From NCBI GenBank assembly GCA_017503325.1, contig JAFVTI010000047.1:54194-118193 (forward strand): 64,000 bases of DNA, given 5' to 3'. This DNA is from Clostridia bacterium (GTDB taxonomy: Bacteria; Bacillota; Clostridia; Oscillospirales; CAG-272). A program made the position numbers and the translations under genes. A model generated the notes under the pieces. The model had not been told where the DNA came from. It saw only the letters and a program-made list of their open reading frames with translations, and ran no database searches. This document shows, one piece after another, positions 1-8,238 of this stretch; the stretch's first letter is position 1; each line of letters starts with the position of its first letter.

Positions 1-819
1 GATCTCGTCCAGCTCAAATGCCGCCAGCACCTCCTCGTAGGAAACGCCGTTGGAGTTGGCCATGCGGCGGTAATAGTCCTCCATGGACTTCATATAGTAG
101 CTGACCGCCTCGTCGGGCACGATCTCCGCCTTGCAATTTGCCTCACAGACATCCCAAATTGCGTCGTATACGGTATCGTAGTACATCTCGTTCCACAGCT
201 GCTCCTTATAATAGGCGAAAAATTCGTTCGCCTTGGTGCAGGCACCGCTCGTATAGGCCGACACAAAATCGTCCGAGAAATCCAGATACTCGCCCTTGAT
301 ATAGGACACAGTCACGGTGTAAGAGGTCGTCTTTGCATCGTTTTCCACGTTGACAAGCACGGGAATGCCGCAGGGCGCACCGATAAGCCCTTTGACAAAA
401 TCATCGGGATAGCCGCTGCCCTCGGCAAGCGTGATCTCCACGTCGCTCTCGCCCGCAACCGAATCCTTCATGGCGTCGTAATAGGAAATGACCAGAGTGT
501 CTCCCCATTTTGCCGTGCCGTCGGTGATCTTTTTATAAAGGCCGTTGGCGGTTTTGATATCCTCGATCGCCCGCTGCACTGTCTCGTCACTCAGCTCCAC
601 GCCCTCAATGCGGATCTCCTGTCCCGTGTACGCGCCCAGCGTGACGTACTCCTCCAGCGGCATGGACAGGTAATCCGGGATATCCAACAGATCTGCCGAA
701 TCCTTGGCAGGCGGGGTCAGATCGGCCGTCTCGGCCTCCAGCATCTCGTCTACCGAGGTGCAGGAGCAAAGCAAAAGCAGCAGCGCAAGCAGAGCCGCCG
801 CGATTTTGATATACTTCAT
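1..819 (-). CDS. FKBP/trigger-factor-like peptidyl-prolyl isomerase lipoprotein (partial)
   Basis: Reading leftward from an ATG preceded by AGGAG, the frame stays open to the window edge, so the C-terminus is missing. The N-terminus is a lipoprotein signal (KIAAALLALLLLL followed by CSC), so the protein is probably exported and lipid-anchored. Residues about 100-145 read GDTLVISYYDAM then GSGYPDDFVKGLIGAP, which matches the FKBP core (GDxVxIDYxG ... LGSGxFIPGFExxLIG). The remainder is helical and resembles trigger-factor C-terminal regions. A role in folding of exported proteins is inferred. It lies 83 bp downstream of rpmF on the same strand and may share its transcript. A degenerate SurA-like chaperone is the alternative. 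Confidence 0.72.
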   Translation of the reverse strand, partial: MKYIKIAAALLALLLLLCSCTSVDEMLEAETADLTPPAKDSADLLDIPDYLSMPLEEYVTLGAYTGQEIRIEGVELSDETVQRAIEDIKTANGLYKKITDGTAKWGDTLVISYYDAMKDSVAGESDVEITLAEGSGYPDDFVKGLIGAPCGIPVLVNVENDAKTTSYTVTVSYIKGEYLDFSDDFVSAYTSGACTKANEFFAYYKEQLWNEMYYDTVYDAIWDVCEANCKAEIVPDEAVSYYMKSMEDYYRRMANSNGVSYEEVLAAFELDEI

Positions 820-902
820 AAAAACTCCTATAATGGCACAAAAGGATCCACCCCGCATAACGCTGATGAATCCTTTACGTGTGTTTTGATGGTAAATAAG
901 GA

Positions 903-1100
903 TTAGTCTTCCTTCTGCTTCAGGGTGATTACCTGCTTGCCGCCATAGAAACCGCAAACCTTGCAAACACGATGTGCCAAAACCATTTCATTGCATTCGG
1001 GATTGGAGCACTTTACCATACCGGGCATAGCGAGCTTGGAGTTGTTGGATCTTCTCTTGTCTCTGCGTGCCTTGGATACCTTTCTCTTCGGTACTGCCAT
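903..1100 (-). CDS. rpmF: 50S ribosomal protein L32
   Basis: This 65-residue protein begins [18 protein letters not shown], the standard L32 start, and carries four cysteines in CSNPEC and CKVC pairs that form the zinc ribbon of the zinc-binding L32 type. It is a structural component of the large ribosomal subunit. A strong AGGAGGTG lies just upstream of the ATG. It follows yceD by 100 bp on the same strand, the yceD-rpmF order found across bacteria, and is probably transcribed from the yceD promoter. Confidence 0.97.
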   Translation of the reverse strand: MAVPKRKVSKARRDKRRSNNSKLAMPGMVKCSNPECNEMVLAHRVCKVCGFYGGKQVITLKQKED

Positions 1101-1200
1101 AATTACACCTCCTCTTTGGCGTACAGGCTTATACCGTACACCGCATTATATCAATTTTTTTATAAACTATATCTGTCACCGAATTTCGGTTACATTCAAA

Positions 1201-1716
1201 TCAGTCGTCGCTCTCTTCCAGCAGCTTTGCAAGAACTGCAAGTCTGGGATCAATCTCCTTGGTGTTGCAGCCGCATGCGCCGTGCTTGAGCTGCTTGCCG
1301 CACTTGGGACAAAGCCCGGGACAATCCTCGTCACACAGGAATTTCGTGGGGAATGAAAGGATCATTTCCTCCACCAGCTGCTCGTCAATGTCCAGCTTGC
1401 CGTCTCTGACGATGATGTACTCATCCACGTTCTCGTCGATCTGCTCCTGGGTCAGCGAACGCTCCTCTGCCACAGTACGCTCAAAGCAAACCGTGTAAGT
1501 GCCGATCACGTCGTCAAGGCATCTTGCACAAATGGTCTTGTAAGGCATGTCTGCCTCCAGCACCAAGCGCATGTATCCGCCCGTGTCAGTCACCTTGCCG
1601 ACCACGTGCGCCTCTGCCGTGAATTCCACACCTGCACAGGGCTCGGGCTGGATCGTATAATCCACGTCAAGGGTGTCAACCTCTCCTCGAAGCATGGGGC
1701 CCATGTCAAGAATCAT
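1201..1716 (-). CDS. yceD: YceD/DUF177 family protein
   Basis: The 171-residue product matches the YceD (DUF177) family, which is encoded with rpmF and is implicated in 23S rRNA or large-subunit biogenesis; its exact biochemical role is unsettled. The central ICARCLDDV segment and the Cys-rich C-terminus (CDEDCPGLCPKCGKQL) are typical. The start at 1716 is chosen because GGGAGGTG lies just upstream and a consensus promoter sits at 1766-1794; the frame is open further upstream but would run through that promoter. Confidence 0.9.
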   Translation of the reverse strand: MILDMGPMLRGEVDTLDVDYTIQPEPCAGVEFTAEAHVVGKVTDTGGYMRLVLEADMPYKTICARCLDDVIGTYTVCFERTVAEERSLTQEQIDENVDEYIIVRDGKLDIDEQLVEEMILSFPTKFLCDEDCPGLCPKCGKQLKHGACGCNTKEIDPRLAVLAKLLEESDD

Positions 1717-1765
1717 ACGCACACCTCCCAACAAATGCAAAACGACATAAAAAGCGACAGTAATT

Positions 1766-1794
1766 ATTATAACTGGTAAACGCCATTTTGTCAA
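1766..1794 (-). promoter_or_regulatory. Sigma-A-type promoter for yceD-rpmF
   Basis: On the minus strand the sequence reads TTGACA, a 17-bp spacer, then TATAAT, a perfect consensus match about 50 bp upstream of the yceD start. Confidence 0.85.
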
Positions 1795-1844
1795 GTGTTT
1801 TTTGTGATTTTCATGGTTTTTTTCACTTTCTGACAAGCCTTCGC

Positions 1845-1873
1845 TTGACAGGCGGGCAAAAGGATGGTATACT
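1845..1873 (+). promoter_or_regulatory. Sigma-A-type promoter for tmcAL
   Basis: TTGACA, 17-bp spacer, TATACT, located 32 bp upstream of the chosen tmcAL start. It diverges from the yceD promoter about 50 bp away. Confidence 0.8.
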
Positions 1874-1904
1874 GACCAAAGAAGGCCTTGAAAGGAGTAT
1901 ATGT

Positions 1905-3119
1905 ATGGCACGCTTTGCGATGATTTGTGAATATAATCCCCTGCACGCAGGTCATGCGTATGCCCTGCAGCGCGCTCGGGAATTGGGGGCGGACGAGGTC
2001 GTTTGCATCCTGAGCGGCAACTACGTGCAGCGCGGTGAGCCCGCCGTGGCGCACAAGTACACAAGAGCCGAGGCGGCCTTGGCTGCGGGCGCGGATCTTG
2101 TGGTCGAGCTGCCCTTCCCGCAGGCCTTGGCAAGTGCCGAATTTTTCGCTTGTGCGGGGGTATCCGCTGCCGACGCGCTTGCATCCGACGTGCTTTTTTT
2201 TGGCAGCGAGAGCGCAAATATTGAGCTTCTCAAGGCGGGCGCAGAGGCGCTTTGTACCGCCCGGTTCAAGGAGGAATACGCGCGGCTGATCAAGACCAAT
2301 ATGGGCACTGCCGCGGCGTTTGCCAAGGCGCTGGAGCAATGCTCCCTGCCCGCGCTTCCCACGCTTTCCAACGACCTTTTGGGGCTTGCATACTGCAAGG
2401 CCATCCTTGCAGGCGGCTATGAAATCGAGCCTGTGTGTATCGCGCGCACGGGCGCTGCATACAACCAAAGCGCACTCGGCGAGGGCTTTCCCAGCGCAAC
2501 CGCGCTGCGAAAGATCGGACGTGAACAGGGACACGCTGAGATGATCGGCCACCTGCCCGATGCTTGCGCGCATATCTTTGCCAAGGCATACCAAAACGGC
2601 GAAATGCTTGGCGACGGTACTGCATTTGACGCAGCTGTGCTTGGCATTCTGCGCACCCTGCCCACAGAGCAATTCGAATCAGCCGCGCTTTGCAGCGGCG
2701 GCCTTGGACAAAGAATTGCGCAAGCCGCGCTTTGCAGCGGCGGCCTTGGACAAAGAATTGCGCAAGCCGCACTTGACGCGACAAGCCTTACGCATCTTTA
2801 TTCGCTGTGTACGCACAAATCCCTGCCGGATGCTCACGTGCGTCGCGCCGTGCTGTATGCCACGCTTGGCATGACTCAGCAGGATCTGCGCCGCACGCCT
2901 GCCTATCTCTCCGTGCTGGCGGCAAACGCGCGCGGGCGGGCGATCTTATCCGAGCTGCGCCGCACCTGCCCCGTCCCGCTTGTCACCAAGCCCGCAGACG
3001 CCCCCGCGTGCAGACAGCGCGAGCTTTCCGACCGCGCCGATGCACTGTACACCTTGGGCATGCAAAATCCTCAAAGCGCGGGATTTTTCACGCGTCACGC
3101 CCCGATTATGACCGAGTAA
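1905..3119 (+). CDS. tmcAL: tRNA(Met) cytidine acetate ligase (YlbM-type nucleotidyltransferase)
   Basis: The 404-residue protein starts MARFAMICEYNPLHAGHAY, with the HxGH nucleotidyltransferase signature, and continues with LSGNYVQRGEPA and VELPFP, hallmarks of TmcAL/YlbM. Family members make N4-acetylcytidine at the wobble base of elongator tRNA-Met from acetate and ATP. The start at 1905 follows AAAGGAG and a promoter at 1845-1873. In the C-terminal half there is an exact 42-bp in-frame tandem duplication that repeats the 14 residues AALCSGGLGQRIAQ. Its effect on function is unknown. Confidence 0.9.
   Translation: MARFAMICEYNPLHAGHAYALQRARELGADEVVCILSGNYVQRGEPAVAHKYTRAEAALAAGADLVVELPFPQALASAEFFACAGVSAADALASDVLFFGSESANIELLKAGAEALCTARFKEEYARLIKTNMGTAAAFAKALEQCSLPALPTLSNDLLGLAYCKAILAGGYEIEPVCIARTGAAYNQSALGEGFPSATALRKIGREQGHAEMIGHLPDACAHIFAKAYQNGEMLGDGTAFDAAVLGILRTLPTEQFESAALCSGGLGQRIAQAALCSGGLGQRIAQAALDATSLTHLYSLCTHKSLPDAHVRRAVLYATLGMTQQDLRRTPAYLSVLAANARGRAILSELRRTCPVPLVTKPADAPACRQRELSDRADALYTLGMQNPQSAGFFTRHAPIMTE
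2682..2765 (+). repeat. Perfect 42-bp in-frame tandem duplication within tmcAL
   Basis: Positions 2682-2723 and 2724-2765 are identical base for base and keep the reading frame. Perfect identity suggests a very recent slippage event or an assembly artefact. Confidence 0.95.
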
Positions 3120-3141
3120 GTGAACTTTTTTCACAAAATCC

Positions 3142-3170
3142 TTGACTCTGTACGCTTTTCGTGTTATAAT
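3142..3170 (+). promoter_or_regulatory. Promoter for the 3223 gene
   Basis: TTGACT, 17-bp spacer, TATAAT, about 50 bp upstream of the start codon. Confidence 0.8.
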
Positions 3171-3222
3171 AAATAAATGGTATATAATTTTCAGTAAATA
3201 TAGATTTCAAGGAGGTCACATC

Positions 3223-3522
3223 ATGGCAAAAGAAACACGCGCGCAGGTTGGCGGCGAATACCTTTACTATAAAGATAAGCCCTTGGTTCGCGAGGGCAAC
3301 ACCATTTGCTATGGCGATATGAACGAGCCCTGCATCCTGATTTTGGAGATCATGTCCTACGTCAAGAACGACAAGGGCGAAGAGGTTCCCGGCAAGATTC
3401 TGATTCAGGTGCTGGATTCCAAGGATCCCACCAAGATCATCAAGCAAGGTCAAAAGGACGGCCTGCACGATGCCTTCAGCATGGGTCTGATCTGGCTGGA
3501 AAGAGCGCTTCTGGCGCAATAA
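3223..3522 (+). CDS. Small conserved hypothetical protein
   Basis: This 99-residue soluble protein has no family I can name. It begins MAKETRAQVGGEYLYYKDKP, has no signal peptide or membrane segment, and is mixed alpha/beta with many charged residues. The start has AAGGAGG seven bases upstream, a good promoter lies at 3142-3170, and a strong terminator follows directly, so it is a well-expressed single-gene unit. The codon use and signals support a real gene; function is unknown. Confidence 0.8.
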   Translation: MAKETRAQVGGEYLYYKDKPLVREGNTICYGDMNEPCILILEIMSYVKNDKGEEVPGKILIQVLDSKDPTKIIKQGQKDGLHDAFSMGLIWLERALLAQ

Positions 3523-3532
3523 TTGCAAAATG

Positions 3533-3569
3533 AAAATGTCTCTCTTACCAAACAGAGAGACATTTTTTC
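3533..3569 (+). terminator. Rho-independent terminator after the 3223 gene
   Basis: AAAATGTCTCTCT pairs with ACAGAGAGACATTTT across a short loop and is followed by a T run. Confidence 0.88.
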
Positions 3570-3647
3570 GTAAAAAACACGTAAAATACTGGCCAAGATC
3601 AAAAAAGTATGCTATAATTACGACATCAAGGCATGGAGGTAACGTCC

Positions 3648-4799
3648 GTGAAACCACAAACAAGACACTCTATTATCTGGAGATTATTGCGCGGCCCTGT
3701 AGCCCTGTTCTGTAAGCTCAAGTTTGGCTACACCTACGAGTCCGCAAAAAATCTGCCCGATCACTATATCGTGCTCTCCAACCATACCACCGACTACGAC
3801 TGCGTGCTGGTTGCCTGCTCGTTCAAGAAGCAAATGTACTACGTTGCCAGCGAGCACATCGCGCGCTGGAAGCACGGCTTCGGTATTCTCAACTGGGCGC
3901 TTGCCCCCATTCTGCGCAAAAAAGGCACCACGGCAGCAGCCACCATCATTGATATTTTGCGCAAGGTGCGCAAGGGCGCAAGCGTTTGCATGTTTGCCGA
4001 GGGCGTGCGCTCCTGGGACGGCAAGACCTGTGACATTGCCCCCACCACCGGAGGACTGGTCAAGGCGGCGCGCTGCGGACTTGTCACCTACTGCATCTCG
4101 GGCGGCTACTTTGCAAGCCCCATGTGGAGCACCAAAAACACGCGCAGAGGTTACTTGCACGGTGAGCCGGTACACGTCTATACCGCCGAGCAGATCGCGC
4201 AGATGAGCGAGGACGAGGTCAATCGCATCATCAGAGAGGATCTGTACGAGGATGCATACGCGCGACAAGCGCAGAATCCCCGAAAATACAAGGGCAAGAA
4301 CCTTGCAGAGAAGATGGAAAATCTGCTGTATATCTGCCCTGTTTGCGGCAAGGTGGACACCATCCGCTCGCAAAAAGACCGCATTTTTTGCACCGCGTGT
4401 GATTTTTCTGCCACCTACGACGCCTACGGTTACCTGCACGGCGCGCCCGACCGGACGCTGACCGAGCTTGTTGCCCGTCAACGCGACGTAGCCAAGACGC
4501 TCGTAGCCGAGCAGACAGCCATTTTTGCCGAGGACGCAAGAGTTTACACGGTGGATAACCACGAGGAAACCGTGATCGCACAAGGAAAATTCGTCATGGA
4601 CGCGAACGGCATTACGTGCGGAGAGATGCACGTGCCCATGTCTGAGATCAACGAGCTTGCCATGCGCGGCCGACGCTTCCTGCTCTTCAGCTTTGGCAAG
4701 ACCTATTGCGAAATGACCGCTCCCGACGGCAACAATATCTATAAGTTCTTTGAATACTATCAGCTTGCGCAGGCTATGCAAAAGCAGGAGCAGGCATAA
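3648..4799 (+). CDS. PlsC-like 1-acylglycerol-3-phosphate acyltransferase with C-terminal zinc ribbon
   Basis: The N-terminal half is an acyltransferase of the PlsC/LPLAT fold: NHTTDYD supplies the HX4D catalytic pair (His46, Asp51) and FAEGVRS the second motif (Glu118). Such enzymes acylate lysophosphatidate or related lipids at the membrane. After about residue 225 comes an unusual extension with a zinc ribbon (Cys230, 233, 248, 251) and a roughly 130-residue beta-rich tail. A GTG at 3648 is preferred because GGAGG lies 7 bases upstream; the in-frame ATG at 3633 contains that GGAGG itself. The substrate cannot be told from sequence. Confidence 0.8.
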   Translation: MKPQTRHSIIWRLLRGPVALFCKLKFGYTYESAKNLPDHYIVLSNHTTDYDCVLVACSFKKQMYYVASEHIARWKHGFGILNWALAPILRKKGTTAAATIIDILRKVRKGASVCMFAEGVRSWDGKTCDIAPTTGGLVKAARCGLVTYCISGGYFASPMWSTKNTRRGYLHGEPVHVYTAEQIAQMSEDEVNRIIREDLYEDAYARQAQNPRKYKGKNLAEKMENLLYICPVCGKVDTIRSQKDRIFCTACDFSATYDAYGYLHGAPDRTLTELVARQRDVAKTLVAEQTAIFAEDARVYTVDNHEETVIAQGKFVMDANGITCGEMHVPMSEINELAMRGRRFLLFSFGKTYCEMTAPDGNNIYKFFEYYQLAQAMQKQEQA

Positions 4800-4800
4800 A

Positions 4801-4838
4801 AACACAAGCCCTCGATCATGATTGATCGAGGGTTTGTT
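4801..4838. terminator. Bidirectional terminator-like hairpin
   Basis: CCCTCGATCA and TGATCGAGGG form a perfect 10-bp stem with a 4-base loop, flanked by A-rich and T-rich arms, between convergent genes. Confidence 0.75.
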
Positions 4839-4897
4839 CACTAAAACGATGTTCTTTATGCTTGGCCTGACGACTGGTGATCGTCCGCGCCACGCAA

Positions 4898-4932
4898 AGA
4901 AAACAAAGAAACGCCCCGCGCGAGGCGGGGCG
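4898..4932 (-). terminator. Terminator of the XRE-PolC gene
   Basis: On the minus strand CGCCCCGC and GCGGGGCG pair, followed by TTTCTTTGTTTTC, directly downstream of the stop at 4938. Confidence 0.8.
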
Positions 4933-4937
4933 AGAAA

Positions 4938-6356
4938 TCACAACATGATCTCAATAAATTCTTTAGGATAATGAATCTTATACCACATCAGCGTTGCCGC
5001 CAACTTGACATAGGTAACTCCGTGTGCTTTCGGGAATAAATATTGAATCTTTCCGATTGAATCGATAAACCAATCCTCTATCTCAATATCTTTGAGTTGT
5101 TTTTTCATCTCATCCGAAACGCCGCCTCTGAAATAAACACCTCTGCGTGTATCCTCCATGATCTTGTAGGCGTATCCGGTATTTGACATGCCTTTTCGCA
5201 ACATATGCTTCTCTATATGGTTGAATACATCGTCGCGATATGCAATTACATTACTTACAGGAATGCCTTGGTTTATCAATTCCTTTGCGTTGCCAATCCA
5301 CACTCCCGTACCGTGAGATAATCCGGCTATCTGAATCAAATCGTAAAAGGACCCCGGCGATACCTCTTCTGCCATATCTTTATAGAAATCCGTGCGAAAT
5401 TCCGGAATGCCATCAGTATTACCGAGTCTGAATTCGTTCAGCACCTCGTTCTGCGAAAAGTTTACTCGCTCAAACGCTGTCCCCGTTGCTCGCTCTAAGG
5501 CTTGATACTGCTCAAACTCCGTGTCTGCTAAAAACGTAAAGGCACAAGCAGATTTATCAGATGTGACAGTATAAGTTATGATTCGGTTTTCTTCCCGTTC
5601 TGTAGCTGTCAGTTCGCAATCCTTGAAGTATTCTTTTATGACAGAGTTTGCTACACGCCAAAAATATGGAGACATTGATACATCAAAGCTCGTGTTTCGG
5701 TGTACCACGTAACGATAGGTTTCGAACGGAATATTGTGTCCATCCGTTTGCATTTCTTTTCCGCACGAGCAGATTTTCCCCGGAAGATCCCAACCGTCAT
5801 AAACACTGTCATCAAAAATAACCATACCACATTCCGAACAGTAATAATGCGGTTTTAAGGGGTTGATCTCTGTTGCGCCCAAGAGATAAGCCACAAAGGA
5901 TGCACCCGTTCCGCCTCTTACCCGAATATGCTCACCTTGATTTTTTGCTTCGGTTGCGAGTACAGACAACAGATTGAAATATACGATCATATCCGTGTTC
6001 TGCATTTCCGCGTGCTCTGTCAGCAAACGATTCATGATTTCGAGGGGTGCTGGGTTGCCATAGCGTTCACGCATGGCATCAAAGGATTTGTTCCATAGCT
6101 GTTTTTTCATTGCAAATACTCCTTTTGTGTCCTTATTTTCAAAGGAACGATATTTGCAAGTCAGAAGCTCATCAACGCTGACTCCAAGTACATCGCTGAG
6201 TTTATATAAAATATTACTCTGCGGTTTGGAAGAGCCGTTCTCCCATTTTGAAACCGCCTTGTCGGAAACGCCGACGAGCGCGCCGAGCTGATACTGCGTA
6301 AGGCCTCTACGCGATCTTAGCTCATGCAGAAAATTACCAAAACTATAGTCTCTCAT
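4938..6356 (-). CDS. XRE helix-turn-helix protein fused to a degenerate PolC-type polymerase core
   Basis: Residues 5-65 form an XRE HTH (RRGLTQYQLGALVGVSDKAVSKWENG). Residues about 88-472 match PolC, the Gram-positive replicative DNA polymerase III alpha: RVRGGTGASFVAYLLG, EINPLKPHYYCSECG, CSCGKEMQTDGHNIPFETY, GIPEFRTDFYKDM, IQIAGLSHGTGVWIGNAKEL, YAYKIMEDTRRG and FPKAHGVTYVKLA all align in order. It lacks the OB, exonuclease and PHP regions and about 140 residues of the core. The catalytic DIDLNFS segment reads SFDVSMS (residues 223-229), so one aspartate is lost, and the third (KLDILGHDD) is absent. Catalysis is therefore unlikely; a DNA- or replisome-sensing regulator is inferred. It has its own promoter and terminator and no frameshift. 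Confidence 0.85.
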   Translation of the reverse strand: MRDYSFGNFLHELRSRRGLTQYQLGALVGVSDKAVSKWENGSSKPQSNILYKLSDVLGVSVDELLTCKYRSFENKDTKGVFAMKKQLWNKSFDAMRERYGNPAPLEIMNRLLTEHAEMQNTDMIVYFNLLSVLATEAKNQGEHIRVRGGTGASFVAYLLGATEINPLKPHYYCSECGMVIFDDSVYDGWDLPGKICSCGKEMQTDGHNIPFETYRYVVHRNTSFDVSMSPYFWRVANSVIKEYFKDCELTATEREENRIITYTVTSDKSACAFTFLADTEFEQYQALERATGTAFERVNFSQNEVLNEFRLGNTDGIPEFRTDFYKDMAEEVSPGSFYDLIQIAGLSHGTGVWIGNAKELINQGIPVSNVIAYRDDVFNHIEKHMLRKGMSNTGYAYKIMEDTRRGVYFRGGVSDEMKKQLKDIEIEDWFIDSIGKIQYLFPKAHGVTYVKLAATLMWYKIHYPKEFIEIML

Positions 6357-6383
6357 AATATCCTCCGTCTGCTTGCTGATTAT

Positions 6384-6412
6384 ATTATAGCACTAAGATG
6401 AGACTTCTTCAA
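6384..6412 (-). promoter_or_regulatory. Promoter for the XRE-PolC gene
   Basis: Minus strand TTGAAG, 17-bp spacer, TATAAT, ending 28 bp before the start codon; GGAGG lies between. Confidence 0.75.
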
Positions 6413-6524
6413 GACGGAAGATATCTACCGCAGGTAGAAATGCGTCCGAGACACGCATAGCGCATGGCAATCCGGCTCAATCGGGCACAAGTCTGAATCA
6501 GCTATCCGCAGAGAAACGGCACGT

Positions 6525-6655
6525 CGTAGGGCGGGGGCTTGCTCCCGCAGAAAGAATATTTTTATAAACAAAAAAGGACGACCAATGGTCGCCCCTACAA
6601 AACGAAAGATTATTTTGTAAAAAACGAAGCGGCGAGAGCAAGCCCCCGCCCTACG
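6525..6655. repeat. Nested palindromic intergenic repeat
   Basis: Perfect 20-bp inverted arms at 6525-6544 and 6636-6655 (CGTAGGGCGGGGGCTTGCTC and its complement) enclose a second palindrome near 6580-6600 (GACC AAT GGTC flanked by CCCTAC). The same arm motif recurs near 61083-61105. There is no coding capacity in the 6357-6733 gap beyond this element and a terminator. Confidence 0.85.
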
Positions 6656-6687
6656 TTATGAAATAATTATCTCCGCTAAAAACACAG

Positions 6688-6713
6688 AAAAACCGCTCAT
6701 CCGAGCGGTTTTT
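6688..6713. terminator. Terminator of the hrcA-dnaK operon tail
   Basis: AAAAACCGCTC and GAGCGGTTTTT pair across a 4-base loop just downstream of the metallopeptidase stop at 6734. Confidence 0.85.
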
Positions 6714-6733
6714 CTATTTCATTTGATTACATT

Positions 6734-7276
6734 TTATCGCTCCGCGCGGTTCATCAATGCCCTGCCGTTTTGCCCCAGCCACGCGTGGCGGGCTTTGTAA
6801 TCCGGCATGACACGCACGATCTCGTCGTAAAACGCTTTTGAGTGGTTCATATGCTTGCGATGGCACAGCTCGTGCACCACCACACTATCCAACACCTCGG
6901 GCGGCGCGAGCATCAAAAGGCAGTTGAAATTCAAATTCCCCTTTGCCGAGCAGCTGCCCCAGCGCGTTTTTTGCGTGCGGATGGTAATTCTGCCATATTC
7001 CACGCCCAAAAGTGCCGCATAATACGCCACACGCGCGGGAATGACCTCTTTTGCCTGCTTGGCAAGGCTTATCAGCTCCTGCTCGGTCAGCTTGGGTAAA
7101 TCCTGCGCTGCACGCTCCTTTGCGAGTTTCTTGACGATCCAGTCCTCATGCTTGACCACAAACGCATCAATCGTAGCCTTGGGCAGCCTCATGGGCGCAC
7201 GCACAATGACCTCTCCGTCCTTGATCTGCAGCCCCAACGTCTTACGACGCGCGCGGATCAGCGTATATTCTCTCAT
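6734..7276 (-). CDS. YgjP-like zinc metallopeptidase domain protein
   Basis: The 180-residue protein belongs to the YgjP/DUF45 (M48-like) group: TRWGSCSAKGNLNFN is the family signature and VVHELCHRKHMNHS gives the HExxH zinc site (His135, Glu136, His139) with a likely third ligand, His145. The cellular substrate of these cytoplasmic proteins is not established. The start at 7276 overlaps the prmA stop as ATGA, pointing to translational coupling; a longer frame upstream lacks a ribosome-binding site. It is the last gene of the heat-shock operon. Confidence 0.85.
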   Translation of the reverse strand: MREYTLIRARRKTLGLQIKDGEVIVRAPMRLPKATIDAFVVKHEDWIVKKLAKERAAQDLPKLTEQELISLAKQAKEVIPARVAYYAALLGVEYGRITIRTQKTRWGSCSAKGNLNFNCLLMLAPPEVLDSVVVHELCHRKHMNHSKAFYDEIVRVMPDYKARHAWLGQNGRALMNRAER

Positions 7277-8238
7277 TTTCTCAGCTTGACCGCCAACGCG
7301 CACCAGCCGTTTTCCTCGGCGCGCTCCACGATCTCAAAGCCATGCGCTTCAAAGCAATCAACCACGTCCTGGCTTCTCTCCATAATAATGCCCGAAGCCA
7401 GCAGCACGCCGTCGTCCGCGATGTACTTATGTACGTCGGGCGTCATGCGAATGATGATGTCTGCCACGATATTGGCGCACACAAGGCCGTATTTTCCGCC
7501 CTCCAGATCCACCGCGCGAAGCAGATCGGACTGGTCACAGGTGATATTGGTCAGGCCCGAATCCTTGATATTTTCGCGTGCAACGCGCACCGACATAGGG
7601 TCGATATCATACGCCTTGCACTCCCCTGCTCCAAGTCTGGAAGCACAGATCGCCAGAATACCGCTGCCCGTGCCCACGTCCAGCATACGCACACCGGGCG
7701 TCGTATATTTCTCCAAAAGGCCGATGACAAGTCTTGTGGTCTCGTGCGTGCCCGTACCGAACGCCATACCGGGGTCCATGCGCACGACCAGCTCGCCTTC
7801 AGCAGCCTCGTACTTTTCCCACGCGGGAACGATGACGATCTTGGAGCCGATCTTGATCGGCTTATAGTAAGCCTTCCATGCGTTGGCCCAGTCCTCTTCG
7901 TTAAGACCAATCATCTTGATCTCACCCTCGATGCCGTCCTTTGCAAGCATTTCGCGCAAAAATTCCACGTCCTCGCGAATATCGCGTTCGATGGGCAGAT
8001 AGACCGATACCGACGCGATGGTCTTGTCCGCGTTGAGAATGCTCTCGTCGATCAGGTCACCGTAACAGGTCTTGAGATCGATATCGCTGTAGTCCTCGAT
8101 CATCAGATTGTTGTTGATCATGCTCATGACCGCGACCAGCGCGTCCAGCTGCTCAAGCTTGACAGTGACGCGGATCTGCGTCCACTGCGACGTCTCGCCC
8201 CAATCCTCACAAACGTAATCCTTATCTATCATACTCAT
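7273..8238 (-). CDS. prmA: Ribosomal protein L11 methyltransferase
   Basis: The 321-residue protein carries the SAM-binding motif [19 protein letters not shown] and the [10 protein letters not shown] segment of PrmA, which trimethylates ribosomal protein L11. The N-terminal substrate domain ([21 protein letters not shown]) is intact and the length is normal. Its ATG overlaps the dnaJ stop (ATGA) and its own stop overlaps the next start, so it is tightly coupled in the hrcA-grpE-dnaK-dnaJ-prmA operon, a gene order known in Firmicutes. Confidence 0.93.
   Translation of the reverse strand: MSMIDKDYVCEDWGETSQWTQIRVTVKLEQLDALVAVMSMINNNLMIEDYSDIDLKTCYGDLIDESILNADKTIASVSVYLPIERDIREDVEFLREMLAKDGIEGEIKMIGLNEEDWANAWKAYYKPIKIGSKIVIVPAWEKYEAAEGELVVRMDPGMAFGTGTHETTRLVIGLLEKYTTPGVRMLDVGTGSGILAICASRLGAGECKAYDIDPMSVRVARENIKDSGLTNITCDQSDLLRAVDLEGGKYGLVCANIVADIIIRMTPDVHKYIADDGVLLASGIIMERSQDVVDCFEAHGFEIVERAEENGWCALAVKLRK

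Noticed and set aside
3633..3650. ATG at 3633 as start of the acyltransferase
   Set aside because: The ATGGAGG contains the ribosome-binding site itself; GTG at 3648 has ideal spacing. The same reasoning removes the decoy ATGs at 19281 and just upstream of dnaX.
6480..6720. Possible CRISPR array because of repeated GC-rich motifs
   Set aside because: The motifs are inverted arms, not regularly spaced direct repeats, and no cas genes are present.
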